Shown: positions 8,681 to 16,394 of the stretch, piece after piece
How positions within the stretch are numbered: the stretch's first letter is position 1
Layout: every line of letters begins with the position of its first letter
Assembly: GCA_017399685.1 (NCBI GenBank)
Contig: JAFQBM010000047.1
Location: forward strand, 1-39,736
From: Lachnospiraceae bacterium
Lineage (GTDB): Bacteria > Bacillota > Clostridia > Lachnospirales > Lachnospiraceae
Length of the DNA stretch: 39,736 nt
Reading direction: 5' to 3'
Made by a program: the position numbers and the translations under genes
Notes under the pieces: generated by a model
Databases searched by the model: none
What the model was told of the DNA's origin: nothing
Seen by the model: only the letters and a program-made list of their open reading frames with translations

Positions 8681-9930
8681 CAATCATAAAAGGATATATG
8701 GTTTTCAACATTATCCTGATTTTGATTTATGTCATAAGACATTTTCTTTTTGGAATCAATCGAATGGCTGGCCGCCAAAGGCTGTATTATAATGATATCT
8801 ATTCCAGTAAAATGAAGTCCATTACAGTATTGATACCGATGCACAATGAAGAACAGGTGTTATCTTATGTGTTGGATTCTTTGTTGGAATGTGACTATGA
8901 CAGGGACAGACTAGAGATTATTCCGATTAATGATAATTCTTCGGATAGAACCAAAGAACTGCTGGATGAATATCATAAAAAATATGAATTTATCCGTCCT
9001 TTACATAGAGACTGCCCTGACAGAGGAAAGCCGGTAGGATTAAATGATGCTATGCAGATTGCCACTGGAGAGATTATCATTGTTTTTGATGCGGATTATC
9101 GTCCTGCAAAGGATATGTTAAAGCAGCTTGCCAGTGCTTTCGAGGATCCGGAAGTAGGCGCTGTTATGGGAAGAGTAATTCCATATAACACAAATAAAAA
9201 TATATTAACCAGATTGATTAACTTAGAACGGTCTGGTGGTTATCAGGTAGACCAGCAGGCACGTTATAATTTGAAAACCATTCCTCAGTATGGTGGAACG
9301 GTGGGTGGTTTTCGAAAAGACATTTTGCTTAGTACAGGTGGTTTTAATCCATTGGTATTGGCGGAAGATACAGAGCTGACTTACAGACTTTATACCAGTG
9401 GATGGAAGGTAATTTATGCGAATTCCGCAGAATGTTACGAAGAGGCTCCGGAAACCTGGACTGTGCGGGCAAAACAGATTCGCAGATGGGCGAGAGGACA
9501 TAATCAGGTGCTTTTCCGCTATTTTTTCAAGACATTACTTACACCACATATGAATTTCAGAGAAAAACTGGATGGAATACTGTTGCTGTTTGTATATGCA
9601 GTTCCATTCTTTATGTTATTAGGTCAGATAGCCTCTTTGGTTCTTTTCTTCCTTGGAGAGATGAATCTGTTTGCCGGATGGTGGGTTTTATTGTTCGTGG
9701 CAACGTATTGTTCCTTCGGTAATTTTGCACCATTCTTTGAAATTGGAACGGCATTATTTTTGGATGGTATTATGGGGGAAGTGTTCCTGTTACCATTGTT
9801 GTTGTTTAATTTCTATTTTTATATGTGGAATATTAGTTTGGGATTTTTAGATGCGATTGCAGATATTGTAACAAAGAGAAAGGTAAAGTGGGCGAAGACA
9901 GCTCGTTTTACAGAGAAAAAGAAAGTATAG
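8671..9930 (+). CDS. Processive family-2 glycosyltransferase (BcsA/PgaC-like)
   Basis: A membrane glycosyltransferase expected to polymerise a sugar from a UDP-sugar and pass it across the membrane. The ATG at 8671 is preferred over 8665 because AAAGGAG ends 7 nt before it. It overlaps the previous gene by 10 nt. An N-terminal helix leads to a GT-A domain beginning SITVLIPMHNEE. Catalytic signatures of processive GT2 enzymes are all present: D of PINDNSSD, FDADYRP, GGTVGGFRKD, AEDTELTYR and QIRRW followed by ARGHNQ. About four C-terminal helices follow. No PilZ domain is present, so c-di-GMP is unlikely to act directly on this protein. No BcsB or AlgI homologue is next to it. The product could be hexosamine-based given the UDP-GlcNAc 2-epimerase in the operon, but substrate cannot be read from sequence. 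Confidence 0.9.
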   Translation: MVVAIIKGYMVFNIILILIYVIRHFLFGINRMAGRQRLYYNDIYSSKMKSITVLIPMHNEEQVLSYVLDSLLECDYDRDRLEIIPINDNSSDRTKELLDEYHKKYEFIRPLHRDCPDRGKPVGLNDAMQIATGEIIIVFDADYRPAKDMLKQLASAFEDPEVGAVMGRVIPYNTNKNILTRLINLERSGGYQVDQQARYNLKTIPQYGGTVGGFRKDILLSTGGFNPLVLAEDTELTYRLYTSGWKVIYANSAECYEEAPETWTVRAKQIRRWARGHNQVLFRYFFKTLLTPHMNFREKLDGILLLFVYAVPFFMLLGQIASLVLFFLGEMNLFAGWWVLLFVATYCSFGNFAPFFEIGTALFLDGIMGEVFLLPLLLFNFYFYMWNISLGFLDAIADIVTKRKVKWAKTARFTEKKKV

Positions 9931-9933
9931 CCT

Positions 9934-9958
9934 CAATGATTCTTGATTTGAATCATTG
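9934..9958 (+). other. Intercistronic hairpin in the polymer operon
   Basis: CAATGATTC (9934-9942) and GAATCATTG (9950-9958) form a perfect 9-bp stem with a 7-nt loop between the glycosyltransferase and the scaffold gene. No T-run follows. It may influence mRNA stability or processing. It also makes the TTG at 9956 an unlikely start codon. Confidence 0.5.
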
Positions 9959-9988
9959 GGTATGGAAAGAAAATTGGAGGAAAACGAG

Positions 9989-11686
9989 TTGCAGTATATT
10001 ATTGTTTTGACGGTTGTATTTGTCATTATGCTGCTGGCTCCTTTTGTTGGTGCAATGGCATATTGTAGGAAGAGAAAGGGCAGCATATTGAACATTCAGC
10101 AGGAAAAAATTAAGGACGCCAGATATTTTGGAAAATCTTTTGCGGAGCTTGTGGAAAAGAATATTTCTTCCGTAGAGGAAGAGACCATTATTTTGTCCAA
10201 AGAAGAGGAATTTGTGGATGGCGATGAAGAAATCAGCCTTCCAGAAGAGGTGGAGGAATTAATCATCTGCCAGGATAAGAGTTTTTATTCTCCAAAGAAA
10301 GTAAAGGTTTATCAAAAAGAGATATACAGTGGACATAATATGGCGATAGTGGAAAACGAAGTAAAACTTCGTGCAGCTTATGCCAAGGAAAAAATGGTGC
10401 TGGGAGAAAAAACTAAGATAGAAAGATGGGTGGATGCAGAACAGACCCTGGCAGTTTACGATCAATGTAATTTAGGAATGAGTGCATCTGCCGGAAAAAG
10501 ACTAAGCATAGGGAAGGATTGCCGTTTCCGCAGATTATATGCACCTGAAATTTTGATTGGACAATATCCGGAGCAAATTAAGGATGCTATGGAACATAGA
10601 AATCCTAGGGTATTCAAGGCTGCAAACCAGTTAGACATAAAGAGAAACATAGATTGTGTGGACCAGGACGTTGCCGATGAGCAAGGTGTGGCAGACATTA
10701 CTGTATTATCAAGAGGAAATGTAAAGATTCTGGAACACATCATAGTAAAAGGTGATGTGCGTTCCCACAAAGGGGTACGACTTTGTGATGATGCAGTGGT
10801 ATGTGGTAATATTTTTGCAGAGGCAGACGTACATATTGGTAAAAATGCAGTAGTGTTAGGAAATGTATTTACACAGGGAGACATTTATATAGAAGAAAAT
10901 GCCATGATTGGACAGAAAGGCAAAATCAGTTCTATCATTGCCAGAGAAACCATTACTTTTGAAAAAAATGTTTCTGTGTTTGGTTACGTCAGTTGTGAAC
11001 GAGGAGGAAAAGTAGTATCCAGTAATTTAGAACGGGAGAAACAAAGTTGGGGTTTTCTTCCATTGACGGAATTTAGGACAGAATTGTATTTTAATCAATT
11101 GGATGAATATGAGAAGGTGGATGAACAGGGATTTCGTAAAGAAGAGTTTTTAAAGAAGGTGGAAATTAAGGTTCAGGCAAAAAAAATTCCTAAGAGTATG
11201 TTTTTTGACTGCGAGGCTTTAGAACAGGTAGTATTACCGGATTCTATTGAGAAAATTGGTCCTTATGCCTTTGCAGATTGTAATTCCTTAAAATACATCA
11301 CTAGTTTTGCAAAAATGAAGATAACATCCATCGGTACCTCAGCCTTTGAAAATTGTGAAGCGTTAGAAATAGTAGAGTTTCCGAAGGAATTAGAGATTTT
11401 AGGCGGTGCAGCGTTTGGAGGATGTAAAGGATTAAAAAAGGTTCAGTTTGCAGAAAATTCCAGGTTAAAAGTCGTGGGAAATCACTGTTTTAGAGGCTGC
11501 GAAAAACTGGAAGAAATAGAACTGCCAGATTCTGTGGAAAAGATTGGATTAAGTGCTTTCGCAGATTGCAAGGCTCTGAAAAAAATAAGCATTCCAAAAA
11601 GTTGTGAAATGGAACCAGGAATCATGGAACTGCGACAGAAATCAGGAGTACAGATTTGTTGCAGAGGTCTGGAAGGAGAAGAATAG
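9989..11686 (+). CDS. Membrane-anchored beta-helix (bactofilin-like) and BspA-type LRR fusion protein
   Basis: About 565 residues. The TTG at 9989 is preferred because GGAGG ends 8 nt before it; ATG 9962 and TTG 9956 have no ribosome binding site. One helix (QYIIVLTVVFVIMLLAPFVG) is followed by CRKRKG, which by the positive-inside rule puts the rest in the cytoplasm. A Glu-rich linker leads to a region with turns of the type VKGDVR, VCGNIFAEADVHIG, VLGNVFTQGDIYI and ENAMIG, as in polymer-forming beta-helix proteins of the bactofilin kind. The last 180 residues carry LRR_5 repeats (VVLPDSIEKIGPYAFADC and relatives). BspA-type LRRs are usually extracellular, so a cytoplasmic fusion would be odd. 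It could be a scaffold that places the glycosyltransferase. Domain recognition is moderate; role is inferred. Confidence 0.65.
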   Translation: MQYIIVLTVVFVIMLLAPFVGAMAYCRKRKGSILNIQQEKIKDARYFGKSFAELVEKNISSVEEETIILSKEEEFVDGDEEISLPEEVEELIICQDKSFYSPKKVKVYQKEIYSGHNMAIVENEVKLRAAYAKEKMVLGEKTKIERWVDAEQTLAVYDQCNLGMSASAGKRLSIGKDCRFRRLYAPEILIGQYPEQIKDAMEHRNPRVFKAANQLDIKRNIDCVDQDVADEQGVADITVLSRGNVKILEHIIVKGDVRSHKGVRLCDDAVVCGNIFAEADVHIGKNAVVLGNVFTQGDIYIEENAMIGQKGKISSIIARETITFEKNVSVFGYVSCERGGKVVSSNLEREKQSWGFLPLTEFRTELYFNQLDEYEKVDEQGFRKEEFLKKVEIKVQAKKIPKSMFFDCEALEQVVLPDSIEKIGPYAFADCNSLKYITSFAKMKITSIGTSAFENCEALEIVEFPKELEILGGAAFGGCKGLKKVQFAENSRLKVVGNHCFRGCEKLEEIELPDSVEKIGLSAFADCKALKKISIPKSCEMEPGIMELRQKSGVQICCRGLEGEE

Positions 11687-11691
11687 GATTT

Positions 11692-12789
11692 ATGGAACGC
11701 AAGGGAATAAGAAATCTGCTGCTGATAGTGATATGTCTGGGACTGGTCATAGGATGCGTTCTTCTGGAAGCATTCGTAAAGAAAGAATCACAGAAGAAAA
11801 CCTTGGAACAAAACACTCTGTTAGAAAATTCTTATCATGAAGAGGAAGTAGAAACAGGTCAGGAATCATCCGGACAAATACTTTATGAGGATGAGGAACT
11901 GATTTGTTATGAGGACCGGGTTTTTTGCCGTTTTCTTTATCATGAGGAAGATATAGGACGCACAGCAGCCATAGTAGAAGGCATATTGGAGAACTGCCCG
12001 GTTTTGGAGCATGTTTATGTAGTTCCCATTCCACATCGTATTTTGCTGGAGGCCGGATATACAGAAGATAAAGAGTCTTATTTAAAGTATATGAAACAGC
12101 TTTCAGACCAGCTTCCGCAAAAAAGTGTTTTAGTAAATACATTGTCAGTTTTACAGGAGCATAGTGACGAATATATTTTTTTTAGAACCGAGGATGCGTG
12201 GACAACAAGAGGTGCCTACTATGGAACGGAAGCCTTATGTAATGAATTGGGATTCGAAAGTATCCCTTTGGAACAATATTATGAATATATGTATGCTTCC
12301 TTCAGAGGGGGACTCATGTTAAATGAAAATCTGAGTTTTACTGAGGATTTAGAGGAGCTTAGGGATCAGAATTACTATTATTTATTACCGGATACTCCCA
12401 ATATGGCCGAAGTCATGGGGGAAGATAGTTTTGGAAAAAAAATAAGCTATAAAAAGCCTATCGTTACCTCTTCTTCTAGAAATCTCGGGGCATTTATTGA
12501 CAGTACTTATTTTAGGGCTATTGTTGAGGGAAAAACGAAAGATACAAAGAAAGAAGGACAGTATTTATTACTCCTTTGTGACAGTGTGGGAAGATTACTG
12601 GTTCCTTATCTGAAAGATTATTATGAAGGAGTTTATGTAGTAAATATTAATGTGGATGATGAGTTTTATTATGATTTAAATGAAATTGTGGAAGAGTACC
12701 AGATATCGGATGTTGTTTTTGCGCAGAATGCGATGGAAATGGGGGATTCCGGATACAGCAAAGCGTTAAATGACTTCTGTAAGGAGTGA
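11692..12789 (+). CDS. DHHW/AlgX-AlgJ-like membrane-anchored extracellular protein
   Basis: A 365-residue protein with an N-terminal signal anchor (NLLLIVICLGLVIGCVLLEAF) and a large extracytoplasmic domain. The ATG at 11692 lies 6 nt after the upstream stop, with GGAGAAG before it. Two segments match the DHHW/AlgJ-AlgX SGNH-like fold: EDAWTTRGAYYGTEALC, corresponding to the D-x-HW-x-x-x-GA block, and LLLCDSVGRLLVPYL, corresponding to the DSF block. The motif is degenerate: the His-Trp is Ala-Trp and the DSF is DSV. In alginate and related systems these proteins acetylate the exported polymer with a membrane acyltransferase; no such AlgI-type gene is nearby. It may bind or modify the polymer, or be inactive. 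Family call moderate, role inferred. Confidence 0.6.
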   Translation: MERKGIRNLLLIVICLGLVIGCVLLEAFVKKESQKKTLEQNTLLENSYHEEEVETGQESSGQILYEDEELICYEDRVFCRFLYHEEDIGRTAAIVEGILENCPVLEHVYVVPIPHRILLEAGYTEDKESYLKYMKQLSDQLPQKSVLVNTLSVLQEHSDEYIFFRTEDAWTTRGAYYGTEALCNELGFESIPLEQYYEYMYASFRGGLMLNENLSFTEDLEELRDQNYYYLLPDTPNMAEVMGEDSFGKKISYKKPIVTSSSRNLGAFIDSTYFRAIVEGKTKDTKKEGQYLLLLCDSVGRLLVPYLKDYYEGVYVVNINVDDEFYYDLNEIVEEYQISDVVFAQNAMEMGDSGYSKALNDFCKE

Positions 12790-12797
12790 TAGATAGT

Positions 12798-13418
12798 ATG
12801 AGTGAGTTGATGAAAGAATTTTTTCTGGAGTTTGTAAATACAACCGGCCTCAGTGAGGAAGTAAGTCCCTTTCTTTCTTTAGGTGGGATATGTGTCATAA
12901 TATTGGGGATTATAGGATGTGTGCTAGGATTTCGTACCTACCGGATGTTTTTTTCTGCAATTCTGTTTATGGGAACTGCAACTGCGTCCTTTTATTTCAT
13001 GACAGGAACAGAGTCTCTAAGAAGCATAGCAACCTGTGTTGCAGTAGTGGGAGTGGTACTTGCTTTTTTTGGATATCGCTGGCATCGTCTGGGTGGGTTT
13101 GTACTATGTTTTCTGGTAGGAATGTGTATAGGATGGCTGTTATATCCTTCGATTTTACTGGCGGTGGTGTGTGGAGTATTCGCTGGTATGGCAGAAATAT
13201 TCTTCCCTGTGATTGCAATTTCAGCAATGACATCCCTATGGGGTGCATGGATGCTTGCGGATGCATTTAAGGTGAGTGGGGCATTACAGATTGTGACTAT
13301 ATCAGGAATCGCAGTAATAAGCGTGGTTTGGCAGTTATTTTTAAATCGAAAGCAGAAACTATTTACCAAAGTATGTCCTGACCGTGTGAGGTATTGGATG
13401 GAACAAAGGAGGAAATAG
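12798..13418 (+). CDS. Small polytopic membrane protein, DUF4203/TMEM198-like
   Basis: A 206-residue protein with about seven hydrophobic helices. ATG 12798 is preceded by AAGGAGTGAT, which overlaps the stop of the previous gene; an in-frame GTG at 12786 is less likely. The first helix ends CVLGFRTYRMFFSAILFMG, a Gly-rich pattern resembling DUF4203/TMEM198-type membrane proteins. The C-terminus is basic and cytoplasmic (FLNRKQKLFTK). It is followed immediately by the VTC-domain gene with a 1-nt gap, so the two are translationally linked. It may be the membrane partner of that soluble enzyme, by analogy with the membrane-bound VTC complexes of eukaryotes, but no direct motif shows this. Confidence 0.55.
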   Translation: MSELMKEFFLEFVNTTGLSEEVSPFLSLGGICVIILGIIGCVLGFRTYRMFFSAILFMGTATASFYFMTGTESLRSIATCVAVVGVVLAFFGYRWHRLGGFVLCFLVGMCIGWLLYPSILLAVVCGVFAGMAEIFFPVIAISAMTSLWGAWMLADAFKVSGALQIVTISGIAVISVVWQLFLNRKQKLFTKVCPDRVRYWMEQRRK

Positions 13419-13419
13419 T

Positions 13420-14106
13420 ATGGCACCAATCTTTCGAAAAGAACAAAAATATATCATAACAGAAGAAACATATTTGAGGATACAGGGTATGCTGGAAGCT
13501 GTGATGGAGCCGGATCAATACGGTGTGGGTGGAAACTACATGGTACGCTCCCAATATTACGATTCCATAACGGATGCGGATTTAAAAGATAATCTGGATG
13601 GTGTGTTGGAAAAGAGAAAAATAAGGGTAAGAATTTATTCTCCGGATGCATTGAGTGCGAAACTGGAATATAAGTGTAAAAATGGTTCTGACGGAATCAA
13701 ATATTCGATTGAACTGACAAGAGAAGAAGTAATGATGATGGAGAGTCACCAATACGATTTTCTGTTAGAAAGACAGGAAGAACTGGCAAAGCGTCTTTAT
13801 GTAAAGATGACAGAGCAGGTATATTTTCCTAAGACTATTGTGGAGTATGAGAGGACAGCATATACCTACCCAATTAGTGATGTACGGGTGACCTTTGACC
13901 GGAATATAAGAGGAACGGTAAATCCTTATGGTATTTTTGAACAAGAACCTTTTTATATTCCTTTGATAAGGCCGGATATGGGTGTGCTGGAAGTGAAGTA
14001 TAACGACTTTTTTCCTTCCGCATTAAAGCCTTTATTAGAAAGCCTGGATGGTGTGGCGGAATCCTATAGTAAGTATTCCATGGCAAGATTGATGGTAAAC
14101 GGTTAA
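13420..14106 (+). CDS. VTC-domain protein (polyphosphate polymerase/CYTH-type tunnel)
   Basis: A 228-residue soluble protein of the VTC (polyphosphate polymerase) domain family. Recognisable elements in order: FRKEQKYIIT at the N-terminus, SQYYDSITD, the basic strand EKRKIRVRIYS, AKLEYKCK, EYERTAYTYP, DVRVTFDRNIRG and GVLEVKYNDFFPSALKPLL. The alternating Lys/Arg and Glu residues are those that line the triphosphate tunnel in this fold. Homologues in yeast make polyphosphate from ATP. In Clostridia this domain commonly occurs beside DUF4956 and CotH genes, exactly as here. Strong SD (AGGAGG). Function could be polyphosphate synthesis or another nucleotidyl/phosphoryl transfer linked to surface polymer phosphorylation. 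Family is confident; reaction is inferred. Confidence 0.82.
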   Translation: MAPIFRKEQKYIITEETYLRIQGMLEAVMEPDQYGVGGNYMVRSQYYDSITDADLKDNLDGVLEKRKIRVRIYSPDALSAKLEYKCKNGSDGIKYSIELTREEVMMMESHQYDFLLERQEELAKRLYVKMTEQVYFPKTIVEYERTAYTYPISDVRVTFDRNIRGTVNPYGIFEQEPFYIPLIRPDMGVLEVKYNDFFPSALKPLLESLDGVAESYSKYSMARLMVNG

Positions 14107-14129
14107 ATCTTAGTTATAAAAGCAAAAAA

Positions 14130-14215
14130 GGTTGAAAGAAATAAATGAAGGAAAGGAAAAGTGCAAATTACCCCTTCTTTCAACCTGTCGGGTAGTTCGT
14201 AAGATTGCTTGCGAA
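14130..14215 (+). promoter_or_regulatory. Two hairpins between the VTC and DUF4956 genes
   Basis: A perfect 11-bp inverted repeat (14130-14140 with 14175-14185) encloses a 34-nt purine-rich loop. A second hairpin pairs TTCGTAAG (14196-14203) with CTTGCGAA (14208-14215) around ATTG. There is no T-run, so this is not a simple terminator. It is the longest gap in the operon and may adjust downstream expression. Confidence 0.45.
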
Positions 14216-14231
14216 ATGCATGGGTAAAAAG

Positions 14232-14912
14232 ATGCGAGAATTTATTTTAGAAGAATTGATGGGTGGAACTACGATTGATGTAATGACAATCGTGCTAAAT
14301 AATGTGGTAGCCTTGATAGCAGCATTTTTTATTATGTTTGTATATAAAATCACTTATTCCGGAGTTTCTTACAGTAAGAAATTTAATGTGAGTCTGGGTG
14401 CTATTGCTATTACAACCACCATGATCATGGGGGTAATTAGTAATAATATTGCACTCTCCCTTGGTATGGTAGGTGCATTGTCTATCATTCGTTTTCGTAC
14501 CGCCATTAAGGATGTAAGAGATGCAGCTTTTATTTTTTGGGCAATCGCACTGGGTATCGGATGTGGTGTTTCCCAATATGCACTCGTTGGAATCGGAAGT
14601 GTGTTCCTTTTGATTTTTATGCTTTTGACAAAACAGTCTGTTTCTTCTGGACAGCAGCTTTTGATTATTCAAGGAAAGCTGGAGGCACAGAATAAGATAG
14701 AAACAGTAGTAGAAAGTCATTTTGAAGGAAAGGCACACCAGACCATTAAAAATGTAACAGCTACTTCCTGTGAACTGGTTTACAAAGTGCAGGAGAATAT
14801 ATTGAAAAAAGCAGATGCGAAGCAGATGGTGGACATTGCACAGCGTTTGATGAAGGTAGATGGTGTTATCAGGGTAAATCTTGTAGAACAGCAGGATGAT
14901 ATTTCCAGATAA
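14232..14912 (+). CDS. DUF4956 membrane protein
   Basis: About 226 residues. The start is uncertain: in-frame TTG 14205 and ATG 14220 and 14232 have no convincing ribosome binding site, and 14205 lies inside a hairpin; 14232 gives the usual short N-terminus (MREFILEELMGG). Three to four helices span about 15-125 (VVALIAAFFIMFVYKITYSG, IALSLGMVGALSIIRFRTAI, FIFWAIALGIGCG). The short conserved GALSIIRFRTAIKD loop is the DUF4956 hallmark. A C-terminal cytoplasmic domain of about 90 residues follows. DUF4956 proteins regularly neighbour VTC-domain and CotH genes; the molecular function is not established. It probably anchors or regulates the VTC protein at the membrane. The stop lies 22 nt before the CotH start. 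Confidence 0.8.
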   Translation: MREFILEELMGGTTIDVMTIVLNNVVALIAAFFIMFVYKITYSGVSYSKKFNVSLGAIAITTTMIMGVISNNIALSLGMVGALSIIRFRTAIKDVRDAAFIFWAIALGIGCGVSQYALVGIGSVFLLIFMLLTKQSVSSGQQLLIIQGKLEAQNKIETVVESHFEGKAHQTIKNVTATSCELVYKVQENILKKADAKQMVDIAQRLMKVDGVIRVNLVEQQDDISR

Positions 14913-14934
14913 GCAGAGCTTTGGAGTAAAGAAT

Positions 14935-16371
14935 ATGAAGAAAATCATTGCATGTACAAGTATGGCAGTACTTCTGCTGACCGTAGTGCTTGCTGGAGAG
15001 GCATATCTAGGGCAGGCAGGAGAACGGGAAGCAGAAATGACAGCAGCTTCCAAGGAGACTGGAAGCAGTGTATCGAATTGGATAAAACCGGATGAAGAAT
15101 ATCTGAACTATTATGACATCGGGGTTTTTGAAACTACCCTGCCAATTTTACATATTAATACCAATGAACAGCAGATTAGCAAAGAAAATAAAATATGGTC
15201 CACTCTTGCCGTAACGGATGCGGATATAGATGGTGGGGCAAACTCTATCCTGGAGACACCGGATTATGAAGCGACCATCACTATAAATTACCGGGGAGCT
15301 TCTTCCTATTCACAGTTTGATAAAAAGCAGTACCGTATTAAGTTTTACAAGGAAGAGGGAAGTACCAATGCCAAGGAATATGAATTCTTAGGTATGGGAA
15401 AAAATAGTGAATGGGTATTAAATGGACCTTTTTTGGATAGAACTTTAGTAAGAAACCGTCTGGTGTATGGTTTGGGAAAAGAACTATTTGAATGGGCACC
15501 GGACTGTCGTTATGTAGAGTTATTCATAGATGGGCAGTATCAGGGTGTTTATCTGGCAGTGGAACCTGTTACCAATGGAGAGAGCCGTTTGCGGCTTTGT
15601 GAATTTGGGCTGGCAAGTGGTGAGACTGCTTATATTGTGAAGCGGGACAGAGTAGATACGGAAGACAATCCCTTAAATGTATATGGATATTATGCTGGAA
15701 AGACCAGCAATTCTTTGTATATTGATTATCCGACAAGCAGTAATATTACCAGTAAACAGCGGGAATGGATTACGAAGGATATTGATACCTTTGAACGGAT
15801 CTTGTATGGAGAAAGTTTTGACGACCCGGAGGAAGGCTATGCCAAGTATCTGGATGTGGACAATTTCGTAAATTATTATGTGTTAAATGAAGTGGTAATG
15901 AACAATGATGCAGCAAACTTGTCTACTTATATTTATAAGGAGCTGGGTGGAAAATTGCAGATTGCAATTTGGGATTATAATAACTGTTTTGATAACTACC
16001 AATGGTTTGCTCAGGATTATGAAGAATTTTTCCTTCAGGATAATGCCTGGTTTTCAAGATTGTTAGAGGATAGGGCATTTGTAGATAAGGTAGTAGAAAG
16101 ATATTGGGAACTGCGGAAAGGAATCTTAAGTGAGGAATATCTCTATCAGCGGATAGATGCCTATATAGGGGAATTGGATGAAGCAAAGGAACGTAATTTT
16201 GCAGTCTGGGGTTATACCTTTTATGATGATTTGCTGGCAGAGGTAAATGAACTGCATATCAATCCTAGAAGTTACGATGAAGCAGTGAAGCAATTAAAAG
16301 CTTCGATTCATACCAGATTAAGTTTTTTAGATGAACACATCACAGATTTGTATCAAGGGTGCGTAAATTAA
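14935..16371 (+). CDS. CotH-type kinase, secreted or anchored
   Basis: A 478-residue extracytoplasmic protein. ATG 14935 has GGAG 8 nt upstream. A signal peptide or anchor (KKIIACTSMAVLLLTVVLAG) precedes the mature domain. CotH features: an early TLPILHINT strand, YRGASSYSQFDKKQYRIKF (the RGxSS...KKxYxxKF block), EWVLNGPFLDRTLVRNRL, VELFIDGQYQGVYLAVEPV, and late IAIWDYNNCFDNY supplying the metal-binding Asp. Family members are atypical protein kinases; Bacillus CotH phosphorylates spore coat proteins outside the cytosol. Here it is the last of the VTC-DUF4956-CotH trio, so it may phosphorylate surface proteins or the polymer itself. How ATP or another donor reaches it outside the membrane is unclear. 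Confidence 0.85.
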   Translation: MKKIIACTSMAVLLLTVVLAGEAYLGQAGEREAEMTAASKETGSSVSNWIKPDEEYLNYYDIGVFETTLPILHINTNEQQISKENKIWSTLAVTDADIDGGANSILETPDYEATITINYRGASSYSQFDKKQYRIKFYKEEGSTNAKEYEFLGMGKNSEWVLNGPFLDRTLVRNRLVYGLGKELFEWAPDCRYVELFIDGQYQGVYLAVEPVTNGESRLRLCEFGLASGETAYIVKRDRVDTEDNPLNVYGYYAGKTSNSLYIDYPTSSNITSKQREWITKDIDTFERILYGESFDDPEEGYAKYLDVDNFVNYYVLNEVVMNNDAANLSTYIYKELGGKLQIAIWDYNNCFDNYQWFAQDYEEFFLQDNAWFSRLLEDRAFVDKVVERYWELRKGILSEEYLYQRIDAYIGELDEAKERNFAVWGYTFYDDLLAEVNELHINPRSYDEAVKQLKASIHTRLSFLDEHITDLYQGCVN

Positions 16372-16394
16372 GATGGGAATGTTGGGAGGTACGG

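Noticed and set aside
14295-15053. Minus-strand 252-residue ORF
   Set aside because: It is antisense to DUF4956 and the CotH start, Cys/His-rich in the way of shadows, and both sense genes have clear family motifs.
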